This document shows positions 8,715-17,363 of a DNA stretch of 64,000 nt, piece by piece (within the stretch, counting starts at the first letter, position 1; each line of letters starts with the position of its first letter). Under the pieces are notes generated by a model. The model did no database searches. It was given only the letters and a program-made list of their open reading frames with translations, and was not told where the DNA came from. Source of the stretch: Candidatus Roizmanbacteria bacterium (GTDB lineage Bacteria; Patescibacteriota; Microgenomatia; UBA1406; GWC2-37-13); contig JACRJL010000001.1 of assembly GCA_016215445.1 (NCBI GenBank), positions 270,449-334,448 of the forward strand, read 5' to 3'. Made by a program: the position numbers and the translations under genes.

Positions 8715-9785
8715 TTATCGATAAATTTTGATAATGTCGTTGATGGTTATGACTACTGCTAAAGATAACAATATTAGAATTCCGATTAGGTTGGCATATT
8801 TTTCGACATTCTTGTTGAGTCTTTTTTTGGTGACTGCTTCGTATATGACAAACATCAGTCGACCGCCGTCAAGAGCAGGAAAAGGAAGAATATTAATAAT
8901 AGCAAGATTAAATGATAAAAGAGCAATCAATTCCAGATAAGCATTTTTCCCAAACTTTATAGCAGTTTGGGCATATTGGGCAATGCCAACTGGACCGGCG
9001 ACATCGACTTGCGGTCGTTGAAAACTAGCAATTTGTACCAATACTTTCAAAAGTTCCACGGCGATTTTATAAGTGATTTTTGAAGCCTCTATCAATCCAT
9101 AAAAAGGAGCTTGATACCAAGGAAATTTTTTTTCTTCGAAAGAGGTAATTATAACACCGATTGGACCTTCTCCAACTGGCGGATTTTTTCTAGGAGTAAT
9201 GACTACGGGAATCTGCTTTCCGCTTCGGAGAATTGTGATTTTAATTTGTTGTCCGGCATATTTTTTAGAAAGTGCGATAAGATCTTCGGAATTTTTTAGT
9301 TTGGTAGGAGAAGATTGGACTGCTTGAGCATAGAAGGTCAAGACGACATCTCTTTCTTTGAAACCAGCTTTTTCCGCCGGTGAATTTTTGATTACTTTTT
9401 CAACAGTTACTTTATTACTAGGAACAGGAACTCCTTGCGTAAACAGGTAAGAAATAAGAGCCCAGCCTAAAATTAGGTTACCTAGAACGCCAGCAACTAT
9501 GATGAGAGCTTTTTGCCAAGAATTTTTATTAATGAATGCCCTTTTTGACAAGTTTTTATTTTTGATTTCATGATATTCCTCACCATAAAGTTTGACAAAA
9601 CCACCGATGGGTAAAAGATTAATACTATAGAGAGTTTCTCCTATTTTTATTCCAAAAAGTCGTGGTGGCAAACCAAAGCCAAATTCCTCGACCTTGACGC
9701 CTTGTCTTTTCGCGGCCAGAAAATGGCCAAATTCATGGACAAGGACTAACAAAGCTAAAGTAAGAATAAAGATTATAATCGTCAT
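8715..9785 (-). CDS. rseP: Site-2 (RseP-type) zinc metalloprotease
   Basis: Intramembrane protease. HEFGH (H17, E18, H21) lies in the first membrane segment, a PDZ domain spans about 115-200, and the second catalytic motif 'NILPFPALDGGRL' is near residue 305. The 356-residue length is standard for one-PDZ RIP proteases. It sits directly downstream of frr, as in many bacteria, but uppS, cdsA and dxr, which often intervene, are absent here. The substrate, perhaps an anti-sigma factor or signal-peptide remnants, is unknown. Confidence 0.94.
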   Translation of the reverse strand: MTIIIFILTLALLVLVHEFGHFLAAKRQGVKVEEFGFGLPPRLFGIKIGETLYSINLLPIGGFVKLYGEEYHEIKNKNLSKRAFINKNSWQKALIIVAGVLGNLILGWALISYLFTQGVPVPSNKVTVEKVIKNSPAEKAGFKERDVVLTFYAQAVQSSPTKLKNSEDLIALSKKYAGQQIKITILRSGKQIPVVITPRKNPPVGEGPIGVIITSFEEKKFPWYQAPFYGLIEASKITYKIAVELLKVLVQIASFQRPQVDVAGPVGIAQYAQTAIKFGKNAYLELIALLSFNLAIINILPFPALDGGRLMFVIYEAVTKKRLNKNVEKYANLIGILILLSLAVVITINDIIKIYR

Positions 9786-9789
9786 AGAA

Positions 9790-10347
9790 TTATATTTCTC
9801 TGATTTCCGCTTCTTTTTTAGTTTTTATGGTTTCTATTTCTTGAATGAATTCCTGGCTTATATTGTCGATTTCTTTTTCCAGGCGGTATTTTACGTCTTC
9901 GGTCGTTTCCTTTTTCTCAAAGGAGGTCTTAATTTTTTTTCTAACATCGTCTCGAAGATTTCTTATCTGATTTTTCTTATCCTCAATTTTTTCTCCGGCT
10001 GTTTTTATAAATTTCTCTCTTTGTTCTGTAGAAAGGGAAGGGATTTTAATAATAATTTTTGAGCCTTGGACGTTTGGAGAAAGACCTAGTGGTGATTTCA
10101 AGATAGCCTTTTCAATATCAGAAATAACTGATGGATCAAAAGGTATGATTAAAAGTGCTTGAGGTCCTTCTGTCGTGATAGTTGCCATCTCAAGCAGTCT
10201 TAATTTACTTTGACCGCCGTAGGTTTCTACGACAAGGTTTTCCACAAGAGAAGGCGTGGCTCGACCTGTACGAATAGATTTTAAATCCTCTTTTAGTGAC
10301 TCGATTGTTTTTTGACAGCCTCTTTTAAAGTCCGAAGTATAGTCCAT
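9790..10347 (-). CDS. frr: Ribosome recycling factor
   Basis: Splits post-termination ribosomes together with EF-G. From the chosen ATG it is 185 residues, the normal size, with the conserved 'IRTGRATPSLVENLVVETYGG' region and a long C-terminal coiled helix. An in-frame start 15 bases upstream would overlap the tsf stop, so the ATG 2 bases after that stop is preferred. Order rpsB-tsf-frr, with pyrH missing from its usual place. Confidence 0.96.
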   Translation of the reverse strand: MDYTSDFKRGCQKTIESLKEDLKSIRTGRATPSLVENLVVETYGGQSKLRLLEMATITTEGPQALLIIPFDPSVISDIEKAILKSPLGLSPNVQGSKIIIKIPSLSTEQREKFIKTAGEKIEDKKNQIRNLRDDVRKKIKTSFEKKETTEDVKYRLEKEIDNISQEFIQEIETIKTKKEAEIREI

Positions 10348-10349
10348 GG

Positions 10350-10799
10350 TTATATTTCCCAACGGATAATTTTATTTATTTTTATATTTTCTCCAAATTT
10401 TAAGACTGCTTCTTTAATCAAGTCCGAAATTTTTTTGGATGGATCGCGGACATATTCTTGCTCCATCAATTCTTCTACTTTTTCAGCCTTAAGAGAAGCA
10501 ACTTGCATAGATAATTCTTGTCCCAAATTCTGAAACTCTTTGTTATTTGAAACAAAATCAGTTTCGCTTAAAAGTTCTACTAAAGCAGCTACTTTTTTGT
10601 TGTGATGAACGTAGGAAAAAATCGCGCCGGCATTCATTTTTCTATCGGCTTTGTCTTTAACTTTATCAGCTCCCCATTTAGTCAAGAGCTTTTTTGCTTC
10701 ATCGACATTATTTTTGGTTTCTTCAAGAGCTTTTTTGCAGAGAGAAAAGGATACTCCGGTTTCTTGTCTTAACTGTTTAAGCTTCTTTATATCGTACAT
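10350..10799 (-). CDS. tsf: Elongation factor Ts, short form
   Basis: Nucleotide-exchange factor for EF-Tu. The N-terminal UBA-like domain (1-50, 'LRQETGVSFSLCKKALEE') is followed by one core subdomain with the TDFV motif near residue 81. At 149 residues it lacks the second core half and coiled coil of the E. coli protein (about 280), more like the small Thermus form (about 196) but shorter still. Lies 12 bases downstream of rpsB. Confidence 0.94.
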   Translation of the reverse strand: MYDIKKLKQLRQETGVSFSLCKKALEETKNNVDEAKKLLTKWGADKVKDKADRKMNAGAIFSYVHHNKKVAALVELLSETDFVSNNKEFQNLGQELSMQVASLKAEKVEELMEQEYVRDPSKKISDLIKEAVLKFGENIKINKIIRWEI

Positions 10800-10811
10800 A
10801 TAACTTTAATC

Positions 10812-11519
10812 TCAATTTTTGCCTTTTGAATCTTGACTTTTGCCTTGAGAGTAAGCATCAACTATTTCTTTAACAAAATATTCTATCGAAGTTGACGCAT
10901 CATCGTTGCCTGGAATTGGATAGGTAATTAAATCCGGATCGACGTTTGTGTCAACAATACCAATGATGGGTAGTTTTTTTTCCAAGGCTTCTTTGACTGA
11001 ATTCTTTTCTTTTTTAAGATCAACGACAAAAACTGCGTCCGGAAGCTTTTCTAAAGAATCAATCCCGGCATAAAACTTTTCTAATTTATTTAACTTTTTT
11101 TGCAACTGTATCTGTTCGTGTTTAACAAATTTATTCCATTCTCCAGTTTCTTTTTCTTCCCTCATTGTTTTTAATTTTTTCACATTTTTGGAAATCATGT
11201 CAAAATTAGTCAACAATCCGGCTGGCCATTTGACTGTAACATGAGGTATATTATTCTTTTTGCAATTTTCGCTTACAAAAGCTGAAGCGACTCTTTTAGT
11301 GACAACAACGAGAAGCGTTTTATTGTTTTTGCTCAAGTTTGTAACAAAATCCTTAGCTTCTTCAAGAAGTTTTACAGTTTGGGAAAGGTCTATAATTGAA
11401 GTTCCTCTATCCATACTGTAAATATATTTTTTTGCTTTAGGATGAATCTTATTACTTTTATGTCCTAAGTGAGATCCAGCGGTAAATAGTTCCTCTACTT
11501 TTTTATCAGAATTAGTCAT
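10812..11519 (-). CDS. rpsB: Small ribosomal subunit protein uS2
   Basis: uS2, 235 residues, with typical motifs 'LFTAGSHLGHKSNKIHPKAK' and 'WPAGLLTNFDMI'. A TTG start 18 bases upstream is open in frame, but the -10 hexamer TAAAAT lies between the two, so the ATG at 11519 is chosen. A well-spaced promoter gives a predicted leaderless mRNA. Confidence 0.95.
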   Translation of the reverse strand: MTNSDKKVEELFTAGSHLGHKSNKIHPKAKKYIYSMDRGTSIIDLSQTVKLLEEAKDFVTNLSKNNKTLLVVVTKRVASAFVSENCKKNNIPHVTVKWPAGLLTNFDMISKNVKKLKTMREEKETGEWNKFVKHEQIQLQKKLNKLEKFYAGIDSLEKLPDAVFVVDLKKEKNSVKEALEKKLPIIGIVDTNVDPDLITYPIPGNDDASTSIEYFVKEIVDAYSQGKSQDSKGKN

Positions 11520-11527
11520 AACTTTAC

Positions 11528-11556
11528 ATTTTAACAATGAAGAGAGGTTTTTTCAA
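11528..11556 (-). promoter_or_regulatory. rpsB promoter (TTGAAA-17-TAAAAT), leaderless
   Basis: Minus strand: -35 TTGAAA (11551-11556), 17-bp spacer, -10 TAAAAT (11528-11533) with an extended TGT, then 8 bases to the ATG. No room for a Shine-Dalgarno sequence. Near-consensus geometry. Confidence 0.75.
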
Positions 11557-12435
11557 TCATAAATTTAAGGATTTTAGGAAGTTCTTAAACTCTCCATTAA
11601 TTTCTTTGTGTTGGACGGCGAATTCAATAACAGTTTTTAGATATTCAAATTTGTTTCCTGTATCATAATATTTACCATTTTCAATAACTACTGTATAAAT
11701 TGGAACACCCTGTTTTTTGAGAAGATTTATGGCGTCGACCAACCAAATTTCTCCACCTTTTCCAGGTTCTATTGTTCTTAAGGCAGAAAATATTCCTGGA
11801 GGTAGAATATAACCGCCGTGGGTGGCGATATTTGACGGCGCCTCTGACGGTTTTGGTTTTTCAACTATCTTATTAATTTTATAGACGTTATTTTCAACAT
11901 GAGTTAAATCAGCGATTCCATATCTTTTCAGATCTTCCTTATTTTCAATTTTTACTCCGGAAATAATGACTCCTCCCAATTTTTCATAGACTTTTATCAT
12001 CTGCGCTAAACGAGGGGGCTTACTATGGATAAACTCATCTCCCCAAAGAACAGCAAATGGTTCATCTTCGATAGCTGGTTCTGCAGTCAGAACAGGTGTT
12101 CCATTGCCGTAAGGGCCTTTTTGTCTGATATAGATAAAGTTAGCCATTCTTGAAATTCTTTGAATCTCCTCAAGAAGATGTTCTTTTTTTCCAGACATTA
12201 AATTATTTATCAAATCCTGAGATGGTTCATCAAAATGATCTTCGATAGCGCGTTTATTGGCACCTGTAATAATAATAATATTCTCAATCTTCGAATCGAT
12301 TGCTTCTTCGACTACATATTGAATCACGGGTTTATCAACTATAGGCAGCATCTCTTTTGGCATCGCTTTGGTTTGTGGTAAAAACCTTGTACCAAATCCT
12401 GCGGCAGGAATAACTACTTTGGTAATTTTTTTCAT
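11557..12435 (-). CDS. galU: UTP-glucose-1-phosphate uridylyltransferase
   Basis: Makes UDP-glucose for envelope polysaccharides. The nucleotidyltransferase signature 'VVIPAAGFGTRFLPQTKAMPKEMLPI' is at residues 7-32, then 'ITGANKRAIEDHFD' and the 'WGDEFIH' metal/sugar region. 292 residues, full length. Fits with the phosphomannomutase/phosphoglucomutase at 58060, which could supply glucose 1-phosphate. Confidence 0.95.
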   Translation of the reverse strand: MKKITKVVIPAAGFGTRFLPQTKAMPKEMLPIVDKPVIQYVVEEAIDSKIENIIIITGANKRAIEDHFDEPSQDLINNLMSGKKEHLLEEIQRISRMANFIYIRQKGPYGNGTPVLTAEPAIEDEPFAVLWGDEFIHSKPPRLAQMIKVYEKLGGVIISGVKIENKEDLKRYGIADLTHVENNVYKINKIVEKPKPSEAPSNIATHGGYILPPGIFSALRTIEPGKGGEIWLVDAINLLKKQGVPIYTVVIENGKYYDTGNKFEYLKTVIEFAVQHKEINGEFKNFLKSLNL

Positions 12436-12444
12436 ATTATAGAA

Positions 12445-12858
12445 TTACTCGAATTTAATTGTGATAGTTTGTTTAACTTGAATTTGATTATCGACCATTG
12501 CTGTCACCTGAGCAATACCATTTGACGATGATGTTAAGTTAAAAGAAGCTTTTCCGGATTTGTCTGTAGTATTAGTTGAGGTATCAAGGTTTCCTAGGTC
12601 GGTTTGCAATGTAACCTGTTTGTTTGTGAGAGGTAGGTTATTGGCATTTCTAACAAAAACGTTTATTTCTACTTTGTCTGTTCCATTGGCTTTGGCGGTG
12701 AGAGGCCAAGCAAAGATAAGAGAACTATCCGATGAAGGTATCAACTCTTCTTTGGCTCTTGTAAAAGTTTTGATTGGTTGATTAAAAACAACCAACCCGA
12801 CAAAAAGTCCGAAGACTAATACAAAGATAGTTAGTAAACTTTTCAATTTCTTGTCCAT
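12445..12858 (-). CDS. Membrane-anchored Ig-like (Big_1-type) protein
   Basis: A 137-residue protein with an N-terminal hydrophobic helix (about residues 8-27) and an extracellular beta domain (about 50-137). 'NNLPLTNKQVTLQTDLGNLD' and 'TDKSGKASFNLTSSSNGIAQVTA' follow the bacterial Ig-like group 1 (invasin/intimin) pattern. Probably envelope-attached; a surface or adhesion role is inferred from the fold. Ends 9 bases before galU. Confidence 0.7.
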   Translation of the reverse strand: MDKKLKSLLTIFVLVFGLFVGLVVFNQPIKTFTRAKEELIPSSDSSLIFAWPLTAKANGTDKVEINVFVRNANNLPLTNKQVTLQTDLGNLDTSTNTTDKSGKASFNLTSSSNGIAQVTAMVDNQIQVKQTITIKFE

Positions 12859-12903
12859 ATAACACCAAGCTTATCAGGAAGAAGAAAGTTTGTCAAACAC
12901 CCG

Positions 12904-12942
12904 CCTGCCAATCGCCTTCGGCGATTGCCGATGGCGGGCAGG
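12904..12942 (-). repeat. GC-rich REP-like palindrome
   Basis: GC-rich block in an AT-rich background: outer CCTGCC/GGCAGG (12904-12909, 12937-12942), inner AATCGCC/GGCGATT (12910-12916, 12920-12926) and GCC-GAT-GGC (12927-12935), able to fold as a three-way junction. It abuts the stop codon of the upstream kinase fusion. Looks like a dispersed extragenic palindrome; it may also act as a 3' end or terminator. No second copy was found in the window. Confidence 0.6.
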
Positions 12943-14064
12943 TCAGGATATATAGCCCTTTTTTCGAAGAATGTCGAGGATTTTTCGGTTGATAATATCT
13001 GGCGCCAGTATTTTCCCATTTTCTACACAGTCTATCTTGACCCAATGTTTATTTTCCGATGCAAATCTAAGATACATCTTTTCTGACTCAATCCTATTTT
13101 TTAAATCTTTTTCTTCTATATCTTTATTGCCTTGTAAATATTTTTGATCAGATTTTTTTTCCGTTAATTTTATTCCAATTTTCCACGGAACATAAAGGTA
13201 AATTACTATATTTTCCTTAGGCATTTTATGAATTTTATATTCAAGCTCGGATAACCATTCTATAAATTCTTTTTTATCTTTATCACTTTCAAATTTAGCG
13301 CCTTGATGGGCTAAATTAGAACTAACATAACGGTTAGAAACGATTAATCCTCCCCGACTTAAAAAATCATCCATTTCTTTTTTTACAGTAGCCCGATCTA
13401 GTGCGAAAGATAAAGAAGCTAGGTAAGGAGATACTTCATCTATATTTCCAAACTCCCCTCTTAAAAATTTCGCAACAGTTTTACCGTGAAAGGAAGTATA
13501 GTATTGAGGAAAGTCTATATATTTAGCCGTGACGTTTTTGTTTTTAAGGTATTCAATTAAAAGTTTTGCTTGAGTAGTTTTTCCTGAACCATTACCGCCA
13601 TCTATAACAATCAGCTTACCTCTTCGGTTTTTTACTGACTCTACGTGATCAAGAAAATTTTTTAACAGATAAGGAAGCTTTTCTATTGAATATCTTTCCA
13701 GGAAAAAATTATCAGAAGGGTTTCCAGCAATCATTGGCGAAATGACATCGTTACTATCCTGGAAAACTAATCCAAGTACAGGTTTATTTGATATAAGTCC
13801 GTAAACTATTTCTCCTCCAACTCCGTGCGACGGATTAGTGACTTCGGCTATAATGCAGTCAGATTTCTCTATTCTTTCTTTTTCACGTTTAAAGATTTGT
13901 TCTTTTGAAAGCATTTTATCTTGATCAAGAAGCTGTTTATTGATTATTTGATTTCCCGAAGTTAGTTTGAAGCCGTGGTCTTTTATATATTTGACTATTT
14001 TTTTGTATTGCTCCAAATATTTTCCGTCAAAAGAAGTCGAAGCGGTGAAATATATTTTAAGCAT
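12943..14064 (-). CDS. tmk: Fusion: DNPH1-like hydrolase + thymidylate kinase
   Basis: 373 residues from the ATG at 14064; a start 42 bases upstream would add a non-homologous leader. Residues 1-135 resemble the nucleoside 2-deoxyribosyltransferase/DNPH1 family: 'KIYFTAST' and 'CIIAEVTNPSHGVGGEI', with E85 the likely catalytic acid. Residues 148-373 are thymidylate kinase: P-loop GGNGSGKTT (156-164), 'DRA' and 'SNRYVSSNLAHQG'. DNPH1 cleaves abnormal deoxynucleoside monophosphates, so the fusion could combine pool cleaning with dTMP phosphorylation. That coupling is inference; the domain calls are firm. Confidence 0.85.
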   Translation of the reverse strand: MLKIYFTASTSFDGKYLEQYKKIVKYIKDHGFKLTSGNQIINKQLLDQDKMLSKEQIFKREKERIEKSDCIIAEVTNPSHGVGGEIVYGLISNKPVLGLVFQDSNDVISPMIAGNPSDNFFLERYSIEKLPYLLKNFLDHVESVKNRRGKLIVIDGGNGSGKTTQAKLLIEYLKNKNVTAKYIDFPQYYTSFHGKTVAKFLRGEFGNIDEVSPYLASLSFALDRATVKKEMDDFLSRGGLIVSNRYVSSNLAHQGAKFESDKDKKEFIEWLSELEYKIHKMPKENIVIYLYVPWKIGIKLTEKKSDQKYLQGNKDIEEKDLKNRIESEKMYLRFASENKHWVKIDCVENGKILAPDIINRKILDILRKKGYIS

Positions 14065-14113
14065 ATAGAATGGATTTAATATAGCACAAAAGATAGTAAG
14101 TATCAAGAATTTA

Positions 14114-16288
14114 TTAGAGAGTTATTGTGTCACCTGGCTTGATTCTATCTTCCAAAATTAATTTGGCAATTTTATCCTCGATCTCGTTTCGTATAACTCT
14201 TTCTAAGTTTCTAGCTCCGTATCGCGGGTTATACCCTTTCTTTAGTAGAGATTTAATTGTTTCTTCGTCAATTTTTATCCTAACTTGATGTAGTTGAAAA
14301 ACATCTTTGGAAAGTTCGTCCAGGATTTTCTCAGAAATCAATCTTAAAGTTTTATGGGAGAGTTGATTAAAAGTAATTACTCCGTCAAAGCGGTTTATAA
14401 ATTCTGGTAGGAATATGCTTTCATCTTTGGCATTTGATGTAGCTATGATGACGAGATTCTTACAGTCTATATGATGGCCAAATCCATCCATAAAGTAACC
14501 TTCATCAATTATAGTCAAGAAAATATTTAATAAATCTTTATCTGCTTTTTCTATTTCATCTAAAAGTAGAACTCCATAGGGTTGTTCTCTTACGGCAGAG
14601 CTCAAAAGTCCTGGCTCACGACTATTGACGTCGCCGATTAAATGGGGGATGTCATATTTTGATTGATAGTTGGACATATCAAAACGAATAAGATATTTAG
14701 AGATATTGGGAATATTAGTGGAAGAAAAAAACACAGAAGCCACAGCTTTGGCAGTCGCCGTCTTCCCTACTCCGGTCGGACCCAAGAATAAAAAGCTTGC
14801 TAAAGGTTTTTTTCTTTTTCCTATTAACAAAAAAGAGCTTCTTAAGTTGGCAGACAGTTTACTTATTGCTTCTTTTTGTTCCATGACTTGAGAGGAAAGA
14901 AGTGCTTCCAAATGAAGCAGTTTTTCTTTCATTTGAGAACTGATTGTGGTTGGAATATGAGTTTTTTGAGAGAGAATTTCATCAATTATCTCTGGAGTTA
15001 CTTTAGGAAAATTTTTATGATTAGGAGTTTTAGTTTTAGCATAAACACAGGCAGCATCTAAAAGATCGACGGTTTTTTCTGGAAAAGGAATGTAGGTTAG
15101 ATAGAATTCGCTTTTTTCTATTGCATCTATTAGAGAATCATAGGGAATAATGACTTGATGGTAGTCTTCAAAATCGAAAGTTTTTTCTAAAAGGATTTCT
15201 AAAGCCTCATTTTTGGAAACTTCGTATACATCCACTTTATTAAAAAGTTGGCTAATTTTTTCATCAGGTAGGACTTCTTTTTGATAAAAAAAAGGCGATG
15301 TAAGACCAATAAATTGGAGCTGATCAGTTTTAAAATATTTCTTCAAAGAAGTTGAAAAGTCTAAATATTTTTCAAAATCGTCAATAAACAAGATGATATT
15401 TTTTGCTTCAGCAGCCTCATCTAATAGTTCTTCAAAGAAGTTCTCTCTTTGTTTATGATCAACAAATTTATTGAGAATTTTTTCCATATTTAATTTCAGG
15501 ATTCGTCTGTACATCAAATGGACATTCGTTTTACCTAAGTAAATTTTTTTCGCTAAAGCATCAATTATCGTATGTTTACCTACCCCTTCTTCTCCAACAA
15601 TGATGACGTTAGCTTGAGTATTTTTGAGTAGGATTCGTTCTATTTCATTTATTTCCTTTTCTCGGTTGACGATGTTGTTTATGTGGTGCAGATAAGATGA
15701 AGAAGCGAGATCAGTCGTATAGTCGTCAAGATTAGGAGTATAACCTACAGACCAATCTCGAGCTAGAGGCGGGAAAGACAATAAATTGGATAATTTCCAC
15801 CATTTGATCTTTTCGACATGTTGTTGATAGTATCTTTCGAACCAAGCTTCAACCTTTTGCCTGTTCTCTTCATAGAGTAGATGATCATTTACAAATTTTA
15901 CTTTTAAAGCCAATTTTTCTTCTTCCGATGATTTTTTTAGACGCATAAAAAAATAAAGGAAAGGCTGAAGTAGAAAAAAACCCATTGCTATTAAGGGTAA
16001 AAAGATCATAAAAAGGGTTTGAAAGATAAAATAAAAAGAAATAATTGATAACCTCATAAAAAAACCGATTACCTTTGAAATAAAATTGAAAGCGAACCGG
16101 TTCCCCCAATCAGAGAAAGAAAATCCTGGAGTGGTTTTCTTTACTGAAAGATTTCGCCACGGAGAGAAAAGTGTTTTTAATAAAGCAGGTACAGAAAAAA
16201 AATAAGGTAAGAAAATAAAAATATTGATAACGAATTCTCCAAAATTTTTAAAGTTGTCTTTCAAAAAAGATAGTAAATTTCTCTTCAT
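14114..16288 (-). CDS. Membrane-anchored Clp/Hsp100-type AAA+ ATPase
   Basis: 724 residues. Hydrophobic segments at about 17-40 and 70-115 precede two AAA+ modules. Module 1 has GEEGVGKH at 232-239, with His where Walker A has Ser/Thr, and Walker B 'ILFIDDFEKY' at 299-308. Module 2 has a standard GPTGVGKT (503-510), 'LLLDEIEKAD' and a C-terminal 'NPRYGARNLERVI' D2-small domain as in ClpC/ClpB. Likely a membrane-tethered unfoldase; no ClpP-binding loop was recognised and no clpP is in the window. TATACT 6 bases before the ATG. Confidence 0.82.
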   Translation of the reverse strand: MKRNLLSFLKDNFKNFGEFVINIFIFLPYFFSVPALLKTLFSPWRNLSVKKTTPGFSFSDWGNRFAFNFISKVIGFFMRLSIISFYFIFQTLFMIFLPLIAMGFFLLQPFLYFFMRLKKSSEEEKLALKVKFVNDHLLYEENRQKVEAWFERYYQQHVEKIKWWKLSNLLSFPPLARDWSVGYTPNLDDYTTDLASSSYLHHINNIVNREKEINEIERILLKNTQANVIIVGEEGVGKHTIIDALAKKIYLGKTNVHLMYRRILKLNMEKILNKFVDHKQRENFFEELLDEAAEAKNIILFIDDFEKYLDFSTSLKKYFKTDQLQFIGLTSPFFYQKEVLPDEKISQLFNKVDVYEVSKNEALEILLEKTFDFEDYHQVIIPYDSLIDAIEKSEFYLTYIPFPEKTVDLLDAACVYAKTKTPNHKNFPKVTPEIIDEILSQKTHIPTTISSQMKEKLLHLEALLSSQVMEQKEAISKLSANLRSSFLLIGKRKKPLASFLFLGPTGVGKTATAKAVASVFFSSTNIPNISKYLIRFDMSNYQSKYDIPHLIGDVNSREPGLLSSAVREQPYGVLLLDEIEKADKDLLNIFLTIIDEGYFMDGFGHHIDCKNLVIIATSNAKDESIFLPEFINRFDGVITFNQLSHKTLRLISEKILDELSKDVFQLHQVRIKIDEETIKSLLKKGYNPRYGARNLERVIRNEIEDKIAKLILEDRIKPGDTITL

Positions 16289-16294
16289 ATTATG

Positions 16295-16302
16295 AGTATA
16301 AT
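16295..16302. promoter_or_regulatory. Overlapping divergent -10 elements (clp-like / ATP-grasp)
   Basis: Minus strand TATACT (16295-16300) lies 6 bases before the clp-like ATG; plus strand TATAAT (16297-16302) lies 15 bases before the ATP-grasp ATG. The two hexamers share four base pairs, so the promoters should exclude each other. Confidence 0.6.
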
Positions 16303-16317
16303 AGATTTTGTATTTTT

Positions 16318-17298
16318 ATGAATAATAAAATTATAGTTGTACTTTATTCTGAAGCAAAGAGGAAGTATTTTTCTACTGAAGAGCATTATAAAACCGAACT
16401 TGAAGTTTTTCCAAGATCGAAGGTAGTAAAAAAAGAAATTGAAAAATTAGGTTATAAAGTGATACTTTTACCGGGTAATGCTAACTCTTTGATTAAACTA
16501 AAAAAAATTAAACCCTTATTGGTTTTTAATTTGGTAGATTCAGTCTTTGGTAAAGAGGAACTTATTCAAATAATTCCGGCGACTCTGGATTTATTTACTA
16601 TTCCATATACAGGTACAGACGCAATAGGATTGTCAATTAATTCAAGTAAATTTTTGACAAAGGCAATTCTCAATCAGTCTGGCATACCTCAACCAAAATT
16701 TCAATTATTTACTAACAAAAATATTCGATTAGACAATAGTCTCAAATTTCCATTAATTGTTAAGTTGAACGAATCACACGGAAGTTTAGAAATCAATCAA
16801 GACTCAGTGGTTGAAAGCGAAAACAAGCTGAGAAATCGGGTTGGTTTTTTGATCGACAAATATCATCAGTCTGTCATTATTGAGGAATATATTAGAGGAA
16901 AAGAAATAACGGTTTTGATGATAGAAGATAAAGAAGAAAGTATTATTTTAGCCGAAGAAAGAATTTTTTTTAAAAAAGAAAAATATCCCTTGTATAGCTA
17001 TGAAGCAGCTTGGGGTGAAAAAGAGATCTATGATTGCATATCCTATAAATTGAATGAAAAAATAAAAGAAGATGTGAGGAAGGCCTTTAAAATTCTTCAA
17101 TTCAAAGACTATGCTAGATTCGAATTAATAATTGACAAAAATGGCAATCATTTTTTTATAGATCCTAATGCCAATCCTTCATTTGGACCTTATGGGACGA
17201 CAAGCGGGCCCTTCGGTTATCTACTATTTTTGAACAAAATTCGCTTTGTTTCAATTGTGAAAAAAATAATAAATAATGTCTCTCGAAGATTTAAATAA
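16318..17298 (+). CDS. D-Ala-D-Ala-ligase-like ATP-grasp protein (1 of 3)
   Basis: 326 residues with the Ddl-like ATP-grasp layout: N-terminal Rossmann part ending 'LFTIPYTGTDAIGLSINSSK', central 'PLIVKLNESHGSLE', 'VIIEEYIRGKEITVLM', and C-terminal 'FFIDPNANPSFGPYG'. The last replaces the Ddl 'ExNxxPG' metal loop with DPNANPS. It joins a carboxylate to an amine, but the substrate is unknown; the changed loop argues against assigning it simply as ddl. First of three ATP-grasp genes in a row. Confidence 0.75.
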   Translation: MNNKIIVVLYSEAKRKYFSTEEHYKTELEVFPRSKVVKKEIEKLGYKVILLPGNANSLIKLKKIKPLLVFNLVDSVFGKEELIQIIPATLDLFTIPYTGTDAIGLSINSSKFLTKAILNQSGIPQPKFQLFTNKNIRLDNSLKFPLIVKLNESHGSLEINQDSVVESENKLRNRVGFLIDKYHQSVIIEEYIRGKEITVLMIEDKEESIILAEERIFFKKEKYPLYSYEAAWGEKEIYDCISYKLNEKIKEDVRKAFKILQFKDYARFELIIDKNGNHFFIDPNANPSFGPYGTTSGPFGYLLFLNKIRFVSIVKKIINNVSRRFK

Positions 17299-17318
17299 AA
17301 CCTCAATGTTAAATTCTC

Positions 17319-17346
17319 TTGACAAATAGGCAAAATTGTAGATAAT
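17319..17346 (+). promoter_or_regulatory. Promoter TTGACA-16-GATAAT before second ATP-grasp gene
   Basis: Consensus -35 TTGACA at 17319-17324, 16-bp spacer, -10 GATAAT at 17341-17346. The start would fall about 10 bases before the ATG at 17364. Confidence 0.65.
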
Positions 17347-17363
17347 CTTCTTAGTTGAAAAAA

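Noticed and set aside
11520..11537. TTG start for uS2
   Set aside because: The -10 hexamer TAAAAT is inside the added codons; the internal ATG starts at the normal uS2 position.
12436..12441. TATAAT directly touching the galU start codon as its promoter
   Set aside because: With normal spacing transcription would start inside codon 3; galU is more likely co-transcribed with the Ig-like gene 9 bases upstream.
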